In this document: positions 43,417-53,416 of the stretch, piece by piece
Numbering within the stretch: the first letter of the stretch is position 1
How the letters are laid out: every line of letters begins with the position of its first letter
DNA from: Bacillota bacterium
GTDB lineage: Bacteria > Bacillota > UBA4882 > UBA8346
Assembly: GCA_023426245.1 (NCBI GenBank)
Contig: JAFABB010000055.1
Coordinates: forward strand, 62,001 to 126,000
Direction: 5' to 3'
Length of the DNA: 64,000 nt
Made by a program: the position numbers and the translations under genes
The notes under the pieces: model-generated
Seen by the model: the letters and a program-made list of their open reading frames with translations, nothing else
Told to the model about the DNA's origin: nothing
The model's database searches: none

Positions 43417-43845
43417 TCAAGTCATCTTAATACCTTTTTTAAAATCCAAAAAGTTTTGTAGAATAATAGTGGCAGCGACTTGATCGATTTTCCCTTTCCG
43501 TTGTTTCCGTGACAAATCAGCCTCAATTAATAAGCGTTCCGCTGAAGCTGTCGATAGCCGTTCATCCCAATATTCTATCTGAATACCCGATAAATTATTT
43601 AAGGCCGTACCAAAATTTCGGGCTTTATCTGCCATAATTCCTTCCGTACCATTCATATTTTTGGGTAAACCTAGAACCACACCATCAATCTCGTAGTCTT
43701 GAATCACCTGTTGAAGATAGTTTAAGTCTTGTTTTAAAGAACCCTTTCGGTGCCAAACTGAGAAAGGTTGTGCCGTTAACTCCAGAGGATCACTGATTGC
43801 AAGTCCAATTCGCCGTTCTCCTAAATCCAGTCCCAACCAACGCAT
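43417..43845 (-). CDS. ruvX: YqgF/RuvX RNase H-fold nuclease
   Basis: 142 residues starting MRWLGLDLGERRIGLAIS, with the first catalytic Asp, VVLGLPKNMNGTEG and a C-terminal DERLSTASAERLL. YqgF proteins process 16S rRNA ends in E. coli and resemble Holliday-junction resolvases. The alaS and ireB genes that usually precede it are not adjacent; a baseplate-J-like gene stands there instead. Confidence 0.94.
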   Translation of the reverse strand: MRWLGLDLGERRIGLAISDPLELTAQPFSVWHRKGSLKQDLNYLQQVIQDYEIDGVVLGLPKNMNGTEGIMADKARNFGTALNNLSGIQIEYWDERLSTASAERLLIEADLSRKQRKGKIDQVAATIILQNFLDFKKGIKMT

Positions 43846-43918
43846 ATTCGCTCTCCAAATTTACTCATTTTCCGATTATTTTTAGCCATCCACATAAAGA
43901 AAGAATTACTTTCGGACC

Positions 43919-45445
43919 CTAATTTATTTTTGGACCTGCCGGAAGTAAAATTCGAATTTGAAAGCCAAAGTTCGGTAAGGTAGACCGTGAACCTTCAATC
44001 TTAAATTTAGTATCCGCAATCTCATTTTGGCGGGCCAAAATATCCTGAGCCTCCGTGACAAGCTTTCCCTTGATTAAATTTCTTATTGTGCCTGGATTTA
44101 GCAGCCCTCTGATTTGCCCTTGCCCTTCCAGTTCTATATTTGCAGTTTGATCATCCGATTGGGTAAGATGCATGGATACCAAAGTTGCTTTATGATCTTG
44201 GGCCTCAAAATGAACCGGAATTACCTTTTTAAACTGCCCGCTTAAAAATTTCTGTATTCCTACTGCAGTAGGAGCCAAAATCTTCACTTGATACTCCATA
44301 ACAGTTTCTACAGAATCACTTTCGACGCCAATATCCGGTTTACTGGTTATATGAATGATTTCGGTTTTTATAAGATCTTGTATATAAACATAGTCTTTAT
44401 TTACCATGCTCCGCGCTTGATCGGCAAAAGAAAGCTGCATCTGTTTACCGGCCTCATCCTCACCTTTTTTTACATCATTCAAATCTACAATCGCCACTTG
44501 TTTATCAATGCCATTCCGTGTGGGGAGAGGGTTAGTTATCTTCAATAGATTGTTATATCTTCCTTCGATACTATGAATTGATTTAGCCGGCTGATTACCG
44601 ACTGCGCCTCTTTGATCTGCGGTTATAGCAACTTCTGCTTTTCCATAATTCTCTCCGATTACAATTCCCAGTTCTTTTTTTGTGACTTTTTTAGGGATTA
44701 ATACGTCGTTATCGGTCCGAAAACGAATTCCGTTTTTCCCGTAAAGGATACTTCCTTTAGGAAGTAAAACCGGTTGATTCGAACCATTGATAATCATCAC
44801 TTTACCAACAGCTGCCGTAACACCGACAAACTTTCGTCCGGTGGTCACAGTTTGTGTGGTAACCGTAAAATTCTGTATCAAATCTTCTGCCGGTATATTC
44901 CCATGAACAATATCAGCATCCGTGAAGGCACTTCCTATCTGAACCGCCGATTTAAAAGTCAAAGTTTTAATTTTAGGGTATACGGTGACCACTGCCTTAG
45001 GTTGTAAAAACCACCATATGGCCATGACTAAAGTAAATAGCAGCAGGACCATTGCAGGTATCATCCGACTATATTGAGAAGTTTTAAACGATAAAGGCTT
45101 TCCGTTTTGGGACAGGGACCTGGTGGTGCTTTTAACTTCCTCCCCGGACTCTACTTCATAGGGTAAAGGACCGGCACTCATTTGGTTATCACGGTTCCAA
45201 ACTGTTGAAATCCCCAAACGTTGCGCTAATGAAATTAAAGTTGGTTCAACCCCGTTGATAATGATTTCTTTTTCCTCTTCTTCGGCGTAAAATTTTAGTA
45301 GCCGCAGGTTGATTTCATTCGTCAACAAGGAACAATTCTCAGGCACTTCAATCATTATCTCCGGTTCGGAACTGTTAATAATTTCCCTTGCCAGTTGCTC
45401 AATTTTATAATCGGGATTCAATTGAATGGTTTTATGAATCCCCAT
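43919..45445 (-). CDS. Baseplate J-like membrane protein
   Basis: 508 residues. An N-terminal cytoplasmic part (about 1-125) contains PEIMIEVPENCSLLTNEIN and LLKFYAEEEEKEI, one membrane span lies at about 131-148 (MIPAMVLLLFTLVMAIWWFL), and the outer part has repeated beta-rich segments with baseplate J/gp47-like character (VLLPKGSILYGKNGIRFRTD, KAEVAITADQRGAVGN). No phage genes surround it. The ATG at 45445 has AAAGGAG nine bases upstream; the start lies 14 bases inside the upstream gene, so the two are coupled. The family name is my recognition; the function is unknown. Confidence 0.65.
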   Translation of the reverse strand: MGIHKTIQLNPDYKIEQLAREIINSSEPEIMIEVPENCSLLTNEINLRLLKFYAEEEEKEIIINGVEPTLISLAQRLGISTVWNRDNQMSAGPLPYEVESGEEVKSTTRSLSQNGKPLSFKTSQYSRMIPAMVLLLFTLVMAIWWFLQPKAVVTVYPKIKTLTFKSAVQIGSAFTDADIVHGNIPAEDLIQNFTVTTQTVTTGRKFVGVTAAVGKVMIINGSNQPVLLPKGSILYGKNGIRFRTDNDVLIPKKVTKKELGIVIGENYGKAEVAITADQRGAVGNQPAKSIHSIEGRYNNLLKITNPLPTRNGIDKQVAIVDLNDVKKGEDEAGKQMQLSFADQARSMVNKDYVYIQDLIKTEIIHITSKPDIGVESDSVETVMEYQVKILAPTAVGIQKFLSGQFKKVIPVHFEAQDHKATLVSMHLTQSDDQTANIELEGQGQIRGLLNPGTIRNLIKGKLVTEAQDILARQNEIADTKFKIEGSRSTLPNFGFQIRILLPAGPKIN

Positions 45446-47636
45446 TTGAATCATCTCCTTTATCCAGGCGGACGCGTTCAATCCAATCTTCCATAACCAA
45501 CAGCAAAAGCATCGGCAGTCCGAAGATATACATGGTAGTGACAGTGACGATTCCGGAATCGTTAATTAATAATGCCACGATTGCAGTAAGCGTTAATCCA
45601 AAAAAACCTCTGGTTTCATCCGGATATTTTTGAAGAAAACGGGATACGATAAAAGGTGGTTTTTTATATAAAATTGGGATTGCCAATAAAATCAAAAGTA
45701 AAACCTTAGTCCAAAACGTATAGGCGATTAAACGAAAATTTAAATCTAATTTTCGCTTAACCAGATCAGCAATGGTGTTGAAGCCTTGACTCCGGACAAT
45801 ATCTAAAAATTGTCCAAAATGAGTCATATTGATATTATTGAGATAATAATCCCACAATCCTACCAGTACCAATAGAGAAATTGCGGCGGCAATCAAGCCG
45901 ACAATGTCTTTCCAATGAATCGGCCTACCCAACCAAAGGTATGTGGTAATCCCTAAACCGATAAGGGCGGTAGCGCCACCTCCAACACTTGAACCCAAAT
46001 TGGGATGAGCAAGAAAAATAGCTATAAAGCAAGTAATAGCCCATAATATTTGTTTTTGATAACCGGTGATCTTCTTTAACTGTGTTGATACCGCTACAAT
46101 TGTAGCTCCTAATAAAAAACCCATATATTCATTGCCGACACCATAAAAACGGGCACCTGCAACGGCTGAATATCCAAAAAACGAACGTAATTCCAAAAAA
46201 CCATTAAAAAAACCTTCCAAAAGGATTACTACAATCGTTAACAAGGCAATACCGGATAGGATTAACAAGGGTTTACCTTTGGACCAATAGCGAACAATAA
46301 ACCAAATCAGCATGGCCAGTCCCAATGTCCATCCCAAGATGGCATACCAATTAAGAGGATTGATGGCGGCTTCTATCAGAAAAACAACTGGAATCGTAAT
46401 TAAATATAAGTAAGCATTTGCTAAATAATTAAATAAAGTATGATGCTTGGACCAAAAAAATGCACCCACGACTCCGAAAAGTATTAATCCAATCAATATA
46501 TAGGCATAAGTTGTTAAAAGAGGCCATCGCACATTATAATTTTGAATTAATTGTTGCTGTTCGTCCCGGACTGTCTGCCAATCGCCTGACACCCGTTGCA
46601 ATATGTGCCCGCTAAAATAACGTGACTTTGGAATATTCAAATAGTGGAGTATGGTAATTGGCAAATCATAACAGGTAATAATCCCTGTTTTTCGAGTGCT
46701 TGGCGAATAAAGAAGTCCACTTTCAAAACCCGGTCCTAGAATAACCACCGGGCTTAACCGTTGTCCGGCTCCGGTATTCCGTAGTGGTGCCTGGGCGGTA
46801 AAAAGCAAAGTCAAAGTTTGGCGATGGTCAATCTCCTCAAAAAATCGTCCCACTAAAGAATCGTAACGGTGTAATATCTGCCTTCGGTAATTTCCCCATT
46901 GAGACTCAGTCAGATAAAGACTAAAACGTTCCAATCTTTCTAAGTCACCGAGTGTCACGGCTATTACATTCGCTTTCCCACGAAAGTCATGCCAAGTATT
47001 AAAAACCTGCTCATTATTAGTGCGATGACCAAATGGGAAAGAAGAATCATCCTGGATGGAGTCTCCCCCGATATTCCCCAAATCAAGCTGCCCTTTTTGA
47101 TCCATTAATAAAAGCGCACCGCTACGACTGATCAAATCGGCATCAGCATTTCCAACGGCTGCCGTTTTGAATAAATTCCGATGCAGTAACTCTCCAAATA
47201 ACCCAATATTAGGAGTAATATCCTTGCTATTGAGTTGAATCAATTTAGCCAATCCTATATGTACGATACCCGACGAAGGTGCCTTATACCCCATAAGGGA
47301 TTGATATAAATCTCCCGCTGGTATCTGCCTGAATTTTTCAGAAGCCCCAAACAGCAGGTAATTTTCTTCAGCAGTCTTTACTTGGGTGCCGCTGTTAAAA
47401 GTAAAATAAATTTGATCCAGATTCACCGGTTCCGAAAGCGGAGTCGTCATAATCCCTGTAGTACCATTTTTCACCAACCGGTGGAGGTTGGGATACTGGG
47501 GCGTAATATCCTCGAGAGTTAAACGAGGTATATCTAAAATCAATACTTCCTTGGAATTGGCTGCGCATAATGCAGGCTTGTCTATGGTAAAAAATATCAC
47601 CGAAAGCAAGAAAAACATAAATATCCGGCGCAACAC
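45432..47636 (-). CDS. Polytopic membrane protein with alkaline-phosphatase-like outer domain
   Basis: About 734 residues: a signal sequence (MFFLLSVIFFTIDKPALCA), an outer domain of about 350 residues resembling the alkaline-phosphatase/phosphopentomutase superfamily (VLILDIPRL, PNLHRLVKNG, DLPITILHYLNIP and SGHIL), then about nine or ten membrane spans. The superfamily's metal-binding SDHG motif is replaced by FTAQAP, so catalysis is doubtful. A TTG at 47696 opens the frame, but GTG at 47636, six bases after AAGGGGTGG, fits better. It overlaps the baseplate-J-like gene. Confidence 0.6.
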   Translation of the reverse strand: MLRRIFMFFLLSVIFFTIDKPALCAANSKEVLILDIPRLTLEDITPQYPNLHRLVKNGTTGIMTTPLSEPVNLDQIYFTFNSGTQVKTAEENYLLFGASEKFRQIPAGDLYQSLMGYKAPSSGIVHIGLAKLIQLNSKDITPNIGLFGELLHRNLFKTAAVGNADADLISRSGALLLMDQKGQLDLGNIGGDSIQDDSSFPFGHRTNNEQVFNTWHDFRGKANVIAVTLGDLERLERFSLYLTESQWGNYRRQILHRYDSLVGRFFEEIDHRQTLTLLFTAQAPLRNTGAGQRLSPVVILGPGFESGLLYSPSTRKTGIITCYDLPITILHYLNIPKSRYFSGHILQRVSGDWQTVRDEQQQLIQNYNVRWPLLTTYAYILIGLILFGVVGAFFWSKHHTLFNYLANAYLYLITIPVVFLIEAAINPLNWYAILGWTLGLAMLIWFIVRYWSKGKPLLILSGIALLTIVVILLEGFFNGFLELRSFFGYSAVAGARFYGVGNEYMGFLLGATIVAVSTQLKKITGYQKQILWAITCFIAIFLAHPNLGSSVGGGATALIGLGITTYLWLGRPIHWKDIVGLIAAAISLLVLVGLWDYYLNNINMTHFGQFLDIVRSQGFNTIADLVKRKLDLNFRLIAYTFWTKVLLLILLAIPILYKKPPFIVSRFLQKYPDETRGFFGLTLTAIVALLINDSGIVTVTTMYIFGLPMLLLLVMEDWIERVRLDKGDDSNGDS

Positions 47637-47751
47637 GTTTAGCCACCCCTTGTCCAAGATTAAAGCCTGTCCACTTTTTAAATCTTTTGATGTCAAAAAA
47701 AAAACGGATAAATTCCGCTTTATCTCATAATACCCAATCCTCTCCTAATTG

Positions 47752-48834
47752 TCAATCAGGCTCTGAAAACTTCAAATCAAGTTTTTCAGAAATCGGTTCC
47801 CCGGCAGCTGAATTTTCATCATGAAAACAAATTTCATAAAAACTCCTAATGATAATACCCACAATGGCTCCCAAAGGAACTGCAAAAATCATCCCGATCA
47901 GGCCGAAAACCGCTCCTCCAAACATAATCAAAAAAATGACAGTAGCCGGGTTTATTCGTAGATTATAACTAATAATCCGGGGAGCTAAAAAAATGGCTTC
48001 AATTTGATTAATGACCAGAAATAAAATGATCACATACAATACAAGCCAAGGGGATTTAAGCAAGGCAAAAACAATTAAGGGAATTGCACCAATGATCGGC
48101 CCGAAATAAGGGATAACATTAAAAACACCAACAATAAAGCCTAAAAGAATCGCGGATTCAAATCCTAAAAGGCTCAATCCAATTGCAAATAACCCTCCAA
48201 TGATCAATATATCCAGCAATTGGCTTCGGATGTAATATTTAAAAACTGCATCAATCTTCAAAAATGTGTGGGCCCAATGACTACCCATATATTTTTGAAT
48301 CCATTGCAAAATATTATTTTTTATTCGCGGATAATCTCTGCTGAAATAATAGGCGATCAGAGGGATTAATAAATAAAGAAGAGATTGAGAGAAAGCCTGG
48401 ATTACCGTTCTTCCTAATTGAATAAAAAAATCTTTAAGAACAGTTGTGATTCGTTGGGTTAAGTCATCGGTCATTATCTGCGGATTAAAAGGAAGCTGCC
48501 ATTTGTTTACCATTCCACTTAATTTATTTTGAATATCTTGTAAATCCATCAATACTTGGGGCAACTTTCGAATTAATGTCGTCAAATCCCGGATCAGACG
48601 AGGAATCAACGTTTCTAAAACCAATACGCCCATTACCAGAAGAACTCCATAAATTGTAATAATTGCCAAATCGCGGCGGGCTCCTCTTTTTTGCAAAAAT
48701 TCAACCATCGGGTTCAAAGCATAGGCCAGAAAAAAAGCCAAAATAAACGGCAACAAGATAGCCCGTGATAGATAAATGACTATCAAAATAAAAGAAATGA
48801 TTACAATTAAAAAAAATAACTTTTTTAAGGTCAA
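47752..48834 (-). CDS. AI-2E family transporter
   Basis: 360 residues with about eight membrane helices and the PF01594 pattern (LPFILAFFLAYALNPMVEFLQKRGARRDLA near the start, VPYFGP-like FNVIPYFGPIIGAIP and INQIEAIFLAPRIIS). Members export autoinducers or exchange small ions, and the substrate here is open. The position near ruvX agrees with the Bacillus yrrI location. Confidence 0.9.
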   Translation of the reverse strand: MTLKKLFFLIVIISFILIVIYLSRAILLPFILAFFLAYALNPMVEFLQKRGARRDLAIITIYGVLLVMGVLVLETLIPRLIRDLTTLIRKLPQVLMDLQDIQNKLSGMVNKWQLPFNPQIMTDDLTQRITTVLKDFFIQLGRTVIQAFSQSLLYLLIPLIAYYFSRDYPRIKNNILQWIQKYMGSHWAHTFLKIDAVFKYYIRSQLLDILIIGGLFAIGLSLLGFESAILLGFIVGVFNVIPYFGPIIGAIPLIVFALLKSPWLVLYVIILFLVINQIEAIFLAPRIISYNLRINPATVIFLIMFGGAVFGLIGMIFAVPLGAIVGIIIRSFYEICFHDENSAAGEPISEKLDLKFSEPD

Positions 48835-48884
48835 TCTTTGTCTCCATGATTCTTTGTCGTTTCACGCAAGAGGCAAATAAAAAA

Positions 48885-48901
48885 GGACTGCCCGCTAGTC
48901 T
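48885..48901 (-). terminator. Short terminator after the YtxH-like gene
   Basis: On the minus strand AGACT and AGTCC frame the loop AGCGGGC and are followed by TTTTTTATT; only five pairs, so it is of moderate strength. Confidence 0.55.
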
Positions 48902-48990
48902 TCCATAGATTCATCCAATATTAAGAACAGTTTCAGCCCTAATATTGCATAATATCCTATATCAAGACAAGGAGACAGTCTATGAACTAA

Positions 48991-49230
48991 TTATGAAGTC
49001 CGGTGTGCCAGTTTTCGTGAAAATGCTTGAGTTCCATTCTTTACAGCAGAAGTCCATCTTCTGGCATTATCCTGCACCATTTTTACAGTTCCTTGAGTCC
49101 GTCCACTTAATTGGTCCACCTGCGCATTCATATTTTTCATGACGCCGGTGTTTTTGCGCATTAACATAACGATTCCAACTGTTGCCCCAATTACGCTTCC
49201 GGTTATAATCCCCCTGACAAGCTTATTCAT
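48991..49230 (-). CDS. YtxH-like small membrane protein
   Basis: 79 residues: an N-terminal glycine-rich membrane span (IITGSVIGATVGIVMLM), then a basic, amphipathic helical tail. YtxH-type proteins are stress-linked in Bacillus, but no function is known for this one. It lies 75 bases after mnmA on the same strand and ahead of a short terminator. Confidence 0.7.
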   Translation of the reverse strand: MNKLVRGIITGSVIGATVGIVMLMRKNTGVMKNMNAQVDQLSGRTQGTVKMVQDNARRWTSAVKNGTQAFSRKLAHRTS

Positions 49231-49305
49231 TTTAATACCTCACCTCTTTCCAATAGGACGATTAATGGATATTATCTCCCATTTCAAGAGGGGCTAATCA
49301 TAATT

Positions 49306-50391
49306 TTATGGAATTGTCTTATCAATCGTCCCACCGCCCAGCATTAAGTCACCTCTGTAAAATACCACAGCTTGTCCCGGAGTGACCGCTCGTTGAGAGG
49401 TTTTAAACTCCACATTTACCTGACCTTCATCAATCGGGCGGATTGTGCAGGAAACCGGTTTGGCGCTATAACGGATTTTTACTTCAACTTCCTGTGGAGA
49501 ATCCAAATTCTGAAAAGCAATCCAATTCATTTTTGAGGCAATCAATCCTTTGCTAAACACCTCTTCTTTGGTTCCGACAACAACTTCGTTGGTTTCGGGA
49601 TTGATTTTAGTCACAAAAAGGGGGGTCCCCTTTGCAATTCCTAATCCTTTTCGCTGGCCAATCGTAAAATTAAAAATTCCTTGGTGATGTCCAAGAATTT
49701 GTCCGTTGGAATCAACAATCGTCCCCGGTTTAGCATGACCCGGTGAGTATTCATTAATAAAACGGCTATAATCTTGATCCGGTACAAAACAAATTTCCTG
49801 GCTATCCGGTTTATTGGCTACACTCAATCCCAACATCGCCGCCTTTTTACGGATCGCGGTTTTCTCGTAACCCCCGAGAGGAAATAAACTACGGGACAAT
49901 TGTTCCTGATTAAGGCCGTACAAAACATAACTCTGATCCTTCGTACTGTCGAACCCTTTCCGTAACAACCAGCGACCAGTCGATGGAGCCTGATCTTTTT
50001 GCACATAATGACCGGTTGCTATGTAATCTCCACCCAAAGATAAGCTTTTTTCAAGAAGATTGTCAAATTTAAGACTATGGTTACAAACAATACAAGGGTT
50101 GGGAGTCCTGCCCTGAAGATATTCGTTCACAAAATAATCGATGACTTTTTCCCGAAAGGGTGCTTGAAAATTCAGTACATAATAGGGAATACCCAGCTTA
50201 CCGGCAACGGCTCTGGCATCCTCCACTGCTCCTAAAGAGCAGCACCCTCCCTCCACCTCAGTGCCATAAGGTAAATCACTGGGCCATATTTGCATGGTGA
50301 CACCTATGACTTCATATCCCTGTTCAAGCAAAAAAGCAGCCGCTACGGAACTATCAACGCCGCCGCTCATAGCCATGATGACCCGAGCCAT
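49306..50391 (-). CDS. mnmA: tRNA 2-thiouridylase MnmA
   Basis: 361 residues that thiolate U34 of Glu, Gln and Lys tRNAs. It has the PP-loop SGGVDSSVAA (7-16), the two catalytic cysteines in NPCIVCN and QEICFV, and the C-terminal beta-barrel (FTIGQRKGLGI, then KIRYSAKP). It lies 109 bases after a cysteine desulfurase gene, its expected sulfur donor. Confidence 0.96.
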   Translation of the reverse strand: MARVIMAMSGGVDSSVAAAFLLEQGYEVIGVTMQIWPSDLPYGTEVEGGCCSLGAVEDARAVAGKLGIPYYVLNFQAPFREKVIDYFVNEYLQGRTPNPCIVCNHSLKFDNLLEKSLSLGGDYIATGHYVQKDQAPSTGRWLLRKGFDSTKDQSYVLYGLNQEQLSRSLFPLGGYEKTAIRKKAAMLGLSVANKPDSQEICFVPDQDYSRFINEYSPGHAKPGTIVDSNGQILGHHQGIFNFTIGQRKGLGIAKGTPLFVTKINPETNEVVVGTKEEVFSKGLIASKMNWIAFQNLDSPQEVEVKIRYSAKPVSCTIRPIDEGQVNVEFKTSQRAVTPGQAVVFYRGDLMLGGGTIDKTIP

Positions 50392-50500
50392 ATTTCCTCC
50401 TTGTTTCTCACGGAATTTTAAAAATTTTTGATACCAACTAAAGCATTAATAAATTAGCAGTCAAATCCCTGAATAAAAAAATTTGAATAATCCTCTTTGG

Positions 50501-51694
50501 TCACTGGCTCTGACTCCTGGCTCCACTTCTCACTGAATCATACAGCGGTGACATTGAACGCAATTTATTGACGATTTCCGGCAAAACTTCCAGTAAATAA
50601 TTAATTTCTTCCTTGGTATTGGATTTACCTAAGGTTATTCTAAGAGAACCATGGGCAATTTCATGACAAAGACCCATACCCAATAATACATGAGAAGGTT
50701 CAAGCGACCCGGAAGTGCACGCTGAACCGCTGGAAGCTGCTATTCCTCTTAAGTCTAAATTCAGCAGCAAAGATTCACCTTCAATATACTCAAAACTAAG
50801 GTTTACATTGCCCGGTAAACGCTCCGTCCGGTGACCGTTTAAGCGCACATAATCAATCTTATTGAAGGCAGTGTCAATAAGATAATCTCTTAAATAGGCA
50901 ATTTTACTTTGATTATCCGACAACTGGCTGTTAGCCAGCTGTATAGCTTTGGCAAGGCCGACGATACCGGCAATGTTTTCTGTGCCCGCCCGACGGTTCC
51001 GTTCCTGTCCCCCGCCATGGATCAAGGAGTGAATCCGGGTACCTTTGCGAATATATAAAGCACCTACTCCTTTAGGACCGTAAAACTTATGAGCGGACAA
51101 AGAGAGCAAATCAACGGACAAATCATTGACATTGACCGGAATCGAACCCACAGATTGAACCGCATCGGTATGAAATAGAATTTTTCTTTCCTTCAAAAGC
51201 CTACCAATAACGGCAATTGGTTGAATAGTCCCTACTTCATTGTTGGCATGCATGATGGAGACTAAAATTGTCCGGTCCGTAAGAGCCTTCAATACATCCT
51301 GCGGGTCGACCAAACCGTCTGCGTCCACAGGAAGATAAGTAATTTCAAACCCTTGTCTTTCAAGATATTTGCAAGTATCAAAAATGGCATGATGTTCAAT
51401 GGATGAAGTAATAATATGATTTCCTTTGTCCTTATAAGCTGATGCAATTCCCTTGAGCGCCAGATTATCGCTTTCAGAGCCGCACCCTGTAAAAACAATT
51501 TCCCTGGGTTCGCCGGCTCCAAGTTCTTTGGCCACTATTACCCGGGCATCCTCAATAATTTTTCTGGTTTCTCTGCCAAAGGAGTGAATACTGGAGGGAT
51601 TACCAAAGGAATCCGTAAAATACGGCAACATGGCTTGTAAAACTTCCGGGTCAACCGGAGTGGTCGCCGCATGATCAAGATATATTTTTTTCAA
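50501..51694 (-). CDS. iscS: Cysteine desulfurase (NifS/IscS family)
   Basis: 397-residue PLP enzyme that takes sulfur from cysteine for transfer to tRNA or Fe-S assembly. It has YLDHAATTPVD at the start, SAHKFYGPKGVGALY with the PLP lysine, and SGSACTSGSLEPSH with the active-site Cys. It precedes mnmA on the same strand, so tRNA thiolation is its likely main job; no iscU or iscR homologue lies next to it. Confidence 0.93.
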   Translation of the reverse strand: MKKIYLDHAATTPVDPEVLQAMLPYFTDSFGNPSSIHSFGRETRKIIEDARVIVAKELGAGEPREIVFTGCGSESDNLALKGIASAYKDKGNHIITSSIEHHAIFDTCKYLERQGFEITYLPVDADGLVDPQDVLKALTDRTILVSIMHANNEVGTIQPIAVIGRLLKERKILFHTDAVQSVGSIPVNVNDLSVDLLSLSAHKFYGPKGVGALYIRKGTRIHSLIHGGGQERNRRAGTENIAGIVGLAKAIQLANSQLSDNQSKIAYLRDYLIDTAFNKIDYVRLNGHRTERLPGNVNLSFEYIEGESLLLNLDLRGIAASSGSACTSGSLEPSHVLLGMGLCHEIAHGSLRITLGKSNTKEEINYLLEVLPEIVNKLRSMSPLYDSVRSGARSQSQ

Positions 51695-51806
51695 AACTCC
51701 TCAACTCCCAAAATTAGCATCCATCATTTCTTATTGATTGAGGTCTCTTGAAAGCACATCATAGTTTTACCTGTCAATGCCTTTTGTATGTTGATGACTA
51801 TTCCAT

Positions 51807-52382
51807 TTATTCTATTTGCGCCAGTTGATCAAGAAAGTCCATGATTTTTTTAACCGAACCAAAAGAATTATACTGAATAATGAGTTCACCTTTGTTCAAC
51901 ATAATCTGCTCCACACCGGAGAACCGAAGAACCTTTTTGAAATCAACGAAATCCCAACATTCCTTGGCGATACTTAAATTATTGGTTAAAATAAACCATT
52001 GATTGTCCAGGATGGTATCCCCCGTTAAAAAACGCTTAAAATCTCCCCATTCCCTTTTTTTCATCCGCAGGGGGTAAAACTCTAACACCGTATCCCCACA
52101 ACAATCATGGTTATGAACGTTCACCCTTATTTCTAATCCTGAACTAACTTTTAAAGAATCAACCGAACCTTCCAAAAAACGGATTTTTAATTCCATTCCC
52201 CGATAAATCGTATGAATTTGGGAATAAACATTTCCGAAAAAGATACTATTTTTTTCAGGAACCGTATTTAAATGAGAAGCCAGTTTCATTAATATATGAC
52301 GATGAAACAATTTCACCGGCCAATTGGTAATAAAAATTGAGATGATGAAAAAAGCGATCAATAATAAACCTAAAATATACAT
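51807..52382 (-). CDS. Membrane-anchored protein of unknown function
   Basis: 191 residues: an N-terminal hydrophobic anchor (ILGLLLIAFFIISIFITN), then a soluble domain with mixed strands and helices, including VNVHNHDCCGDTVLEFYPL with adjacent His and Cys residues. I do not recognise the family. It is alone on its strand between the desulfurase and a small membrane protein, with 112-base gaps or less on each side. Confidence 0.6.
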   Translation of the reverse strand: MYILGLLLIAFFIISIFITNWPVKLFHRHILMKLASHLNTVPEKNSIFFGNVYSQIHTIYRGMELKIRFLEGSVDSLKVSSGLEIRVNVHNHDCCGDTVLEFYPLRMKKREWGDFKRFLTGDTILDNQWFILTNNLSIAKECWDFVDFKKVLRFSGVEQIMLNKGELIIQYNSFGSVKKIMDFLDQLAQIE

Positions 52383-52478
52383 TGCCTAATTCCTCCGCTA
52401 TCTATTGACCAGCCTGAATCTTATTTCGATGGATATGGTATTATTCAGATCCTATTATTCAACAAAGAAGCCGGATAA

Positions 52479-52700
52479 TTACTTGATAAACCGGATAACC
52501 AAGGACATGACCAGGACGAAAAAGAAGCCAATCGTCACAGCGAGTACTCCACTTTGTTCACGGTCATTTCGTAAAAAATTGAAGCCTACTAAAAGGCCAA
52601 CAATACTTACAACAAACATAATTTTTGCATTGGCTGTCGCTGTTACAAATAGCAATATTCCGGCGGAAATCACGTTATATTGCAAGGCCGTAATTTTCAT
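52479..52700 (-). CDS. Small two- or three-span membrane protein
   Basis: 73 residues with hydrophobic segments at about 7-25, 27-42 and 53-70 and a charged turn (LRNDREQSG). The ATG at 52700 has AGAGGT before it; a start at 52721 has no site. No known motif. A 140-codon frame on the other strand is its shadow. Confidence 0.55.
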   Translation of the reverse strand: MKITALQYNVISAGILLFVTATANAKIMFVVSIVGLLVGFNFLRNDREQSGVLAVTIGFFFVLVMSLVIRFIK

Positions 52701-52840
52701 TCGTTTACCTCTGAGACTCACTCACAAAGAACATGATTCTTATATGCTTTGCAGTAAAAATTTCGAATTACGCCCCACTCGTCCTTCTCTGACGGGTAAG
52801 TTAATGGCCAATAAAACAATCGACTAAAAATATAGTCGCC

Positions 52841-53320
52841 TCACTTTTTATTAAAGACAATCCCATCATTAAAACGGGCGTTATATGCATCAAAATTGGG
52901 AACAATTCGATGATAATCCTGTCCTACCAAGGAGGAATTGATTATATAATCAGCCGAAGCCCGATTGCAAGCAACTGGGACATTCCAGACGGCAGCAATC
53001 CGAAGTAATGCTTTGACATCAGGGTCATGGGGTTGCGGTTCCAGGGGGTCCCAGAAAAAAATCAGCATATCAATTTTTCCTTCGGCAATGAATGCACCAA
53101 CTTCTAAATCCCCCCCTAAAGGACCGCTTTTAAATTTATGGACATCAATTTCCAGTGCGGTTTCCAATAATTTTCCCGTAGTACCAGTTGCATAAAGATG
53201 ATGTTTTTTTAAAATATCCTTATATTCTCCGGCCCATTCCAGTAAACTTTTCTTCTCGTGATCATGAGCAACCATGGCAATATGTTTTGACTTGAAAGTT
53301 TGCGGATCATGACTTGGCAT
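52841..53320 (-). CDS. mgsA: Methylglyoxal synthase
   Basis: 159 residues that convert dihydroxyacetone phosphate to methylglyoxal, a bypass that relieves sugar-phosphate build-up. It shows IAMVAHDHEKK, GTTGKLL, the phosphate-binding SGPLGGDLEVG with the catalytic Asp, and the FFWDPLEPQPHDPD block. It stands alone and lies near the glycolytic genes pyk, pfkA and fba. Confidence 0.96.
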   Translation of the reverse strand: MPSHDPQTFKSKHIAMVAHDHEKKSLLEWAGEYKDILKKHHLYATGTTGKLLETALEIDVHKFKSGPLGGDLEVGAFIAEGKIDMLIFFWDPLEPQPHDPDVKALLRIAAVWNVPVACNRASADYIINSSLVGQDYHRIVPNFDAYNARFNDGIVFNKK

Positions 53321-53416
53321 ATTCTATTTCCTCCGTATTTACCATTTCCTTCATTATACCTTACTTCATGGCAAAATGCTTGGAATTTATACAAATTGAT
53401 CCTGAGAAATAAAAAG

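Noticed and set aside
43919..45445. Prophage baseplate gene
   Set aside because: The protein has a membrane span and no tail, capsid, integrase or lysis gene is near; it is a cellular relative of the J-like fold at most.
52405..52827. 140-codon plus-strand frame
   Set aside because: It is antisense to the small membrane protein at 52479-52700, which has a ribosome site and proper membrane spans; the frame's protein is basic and featureless.
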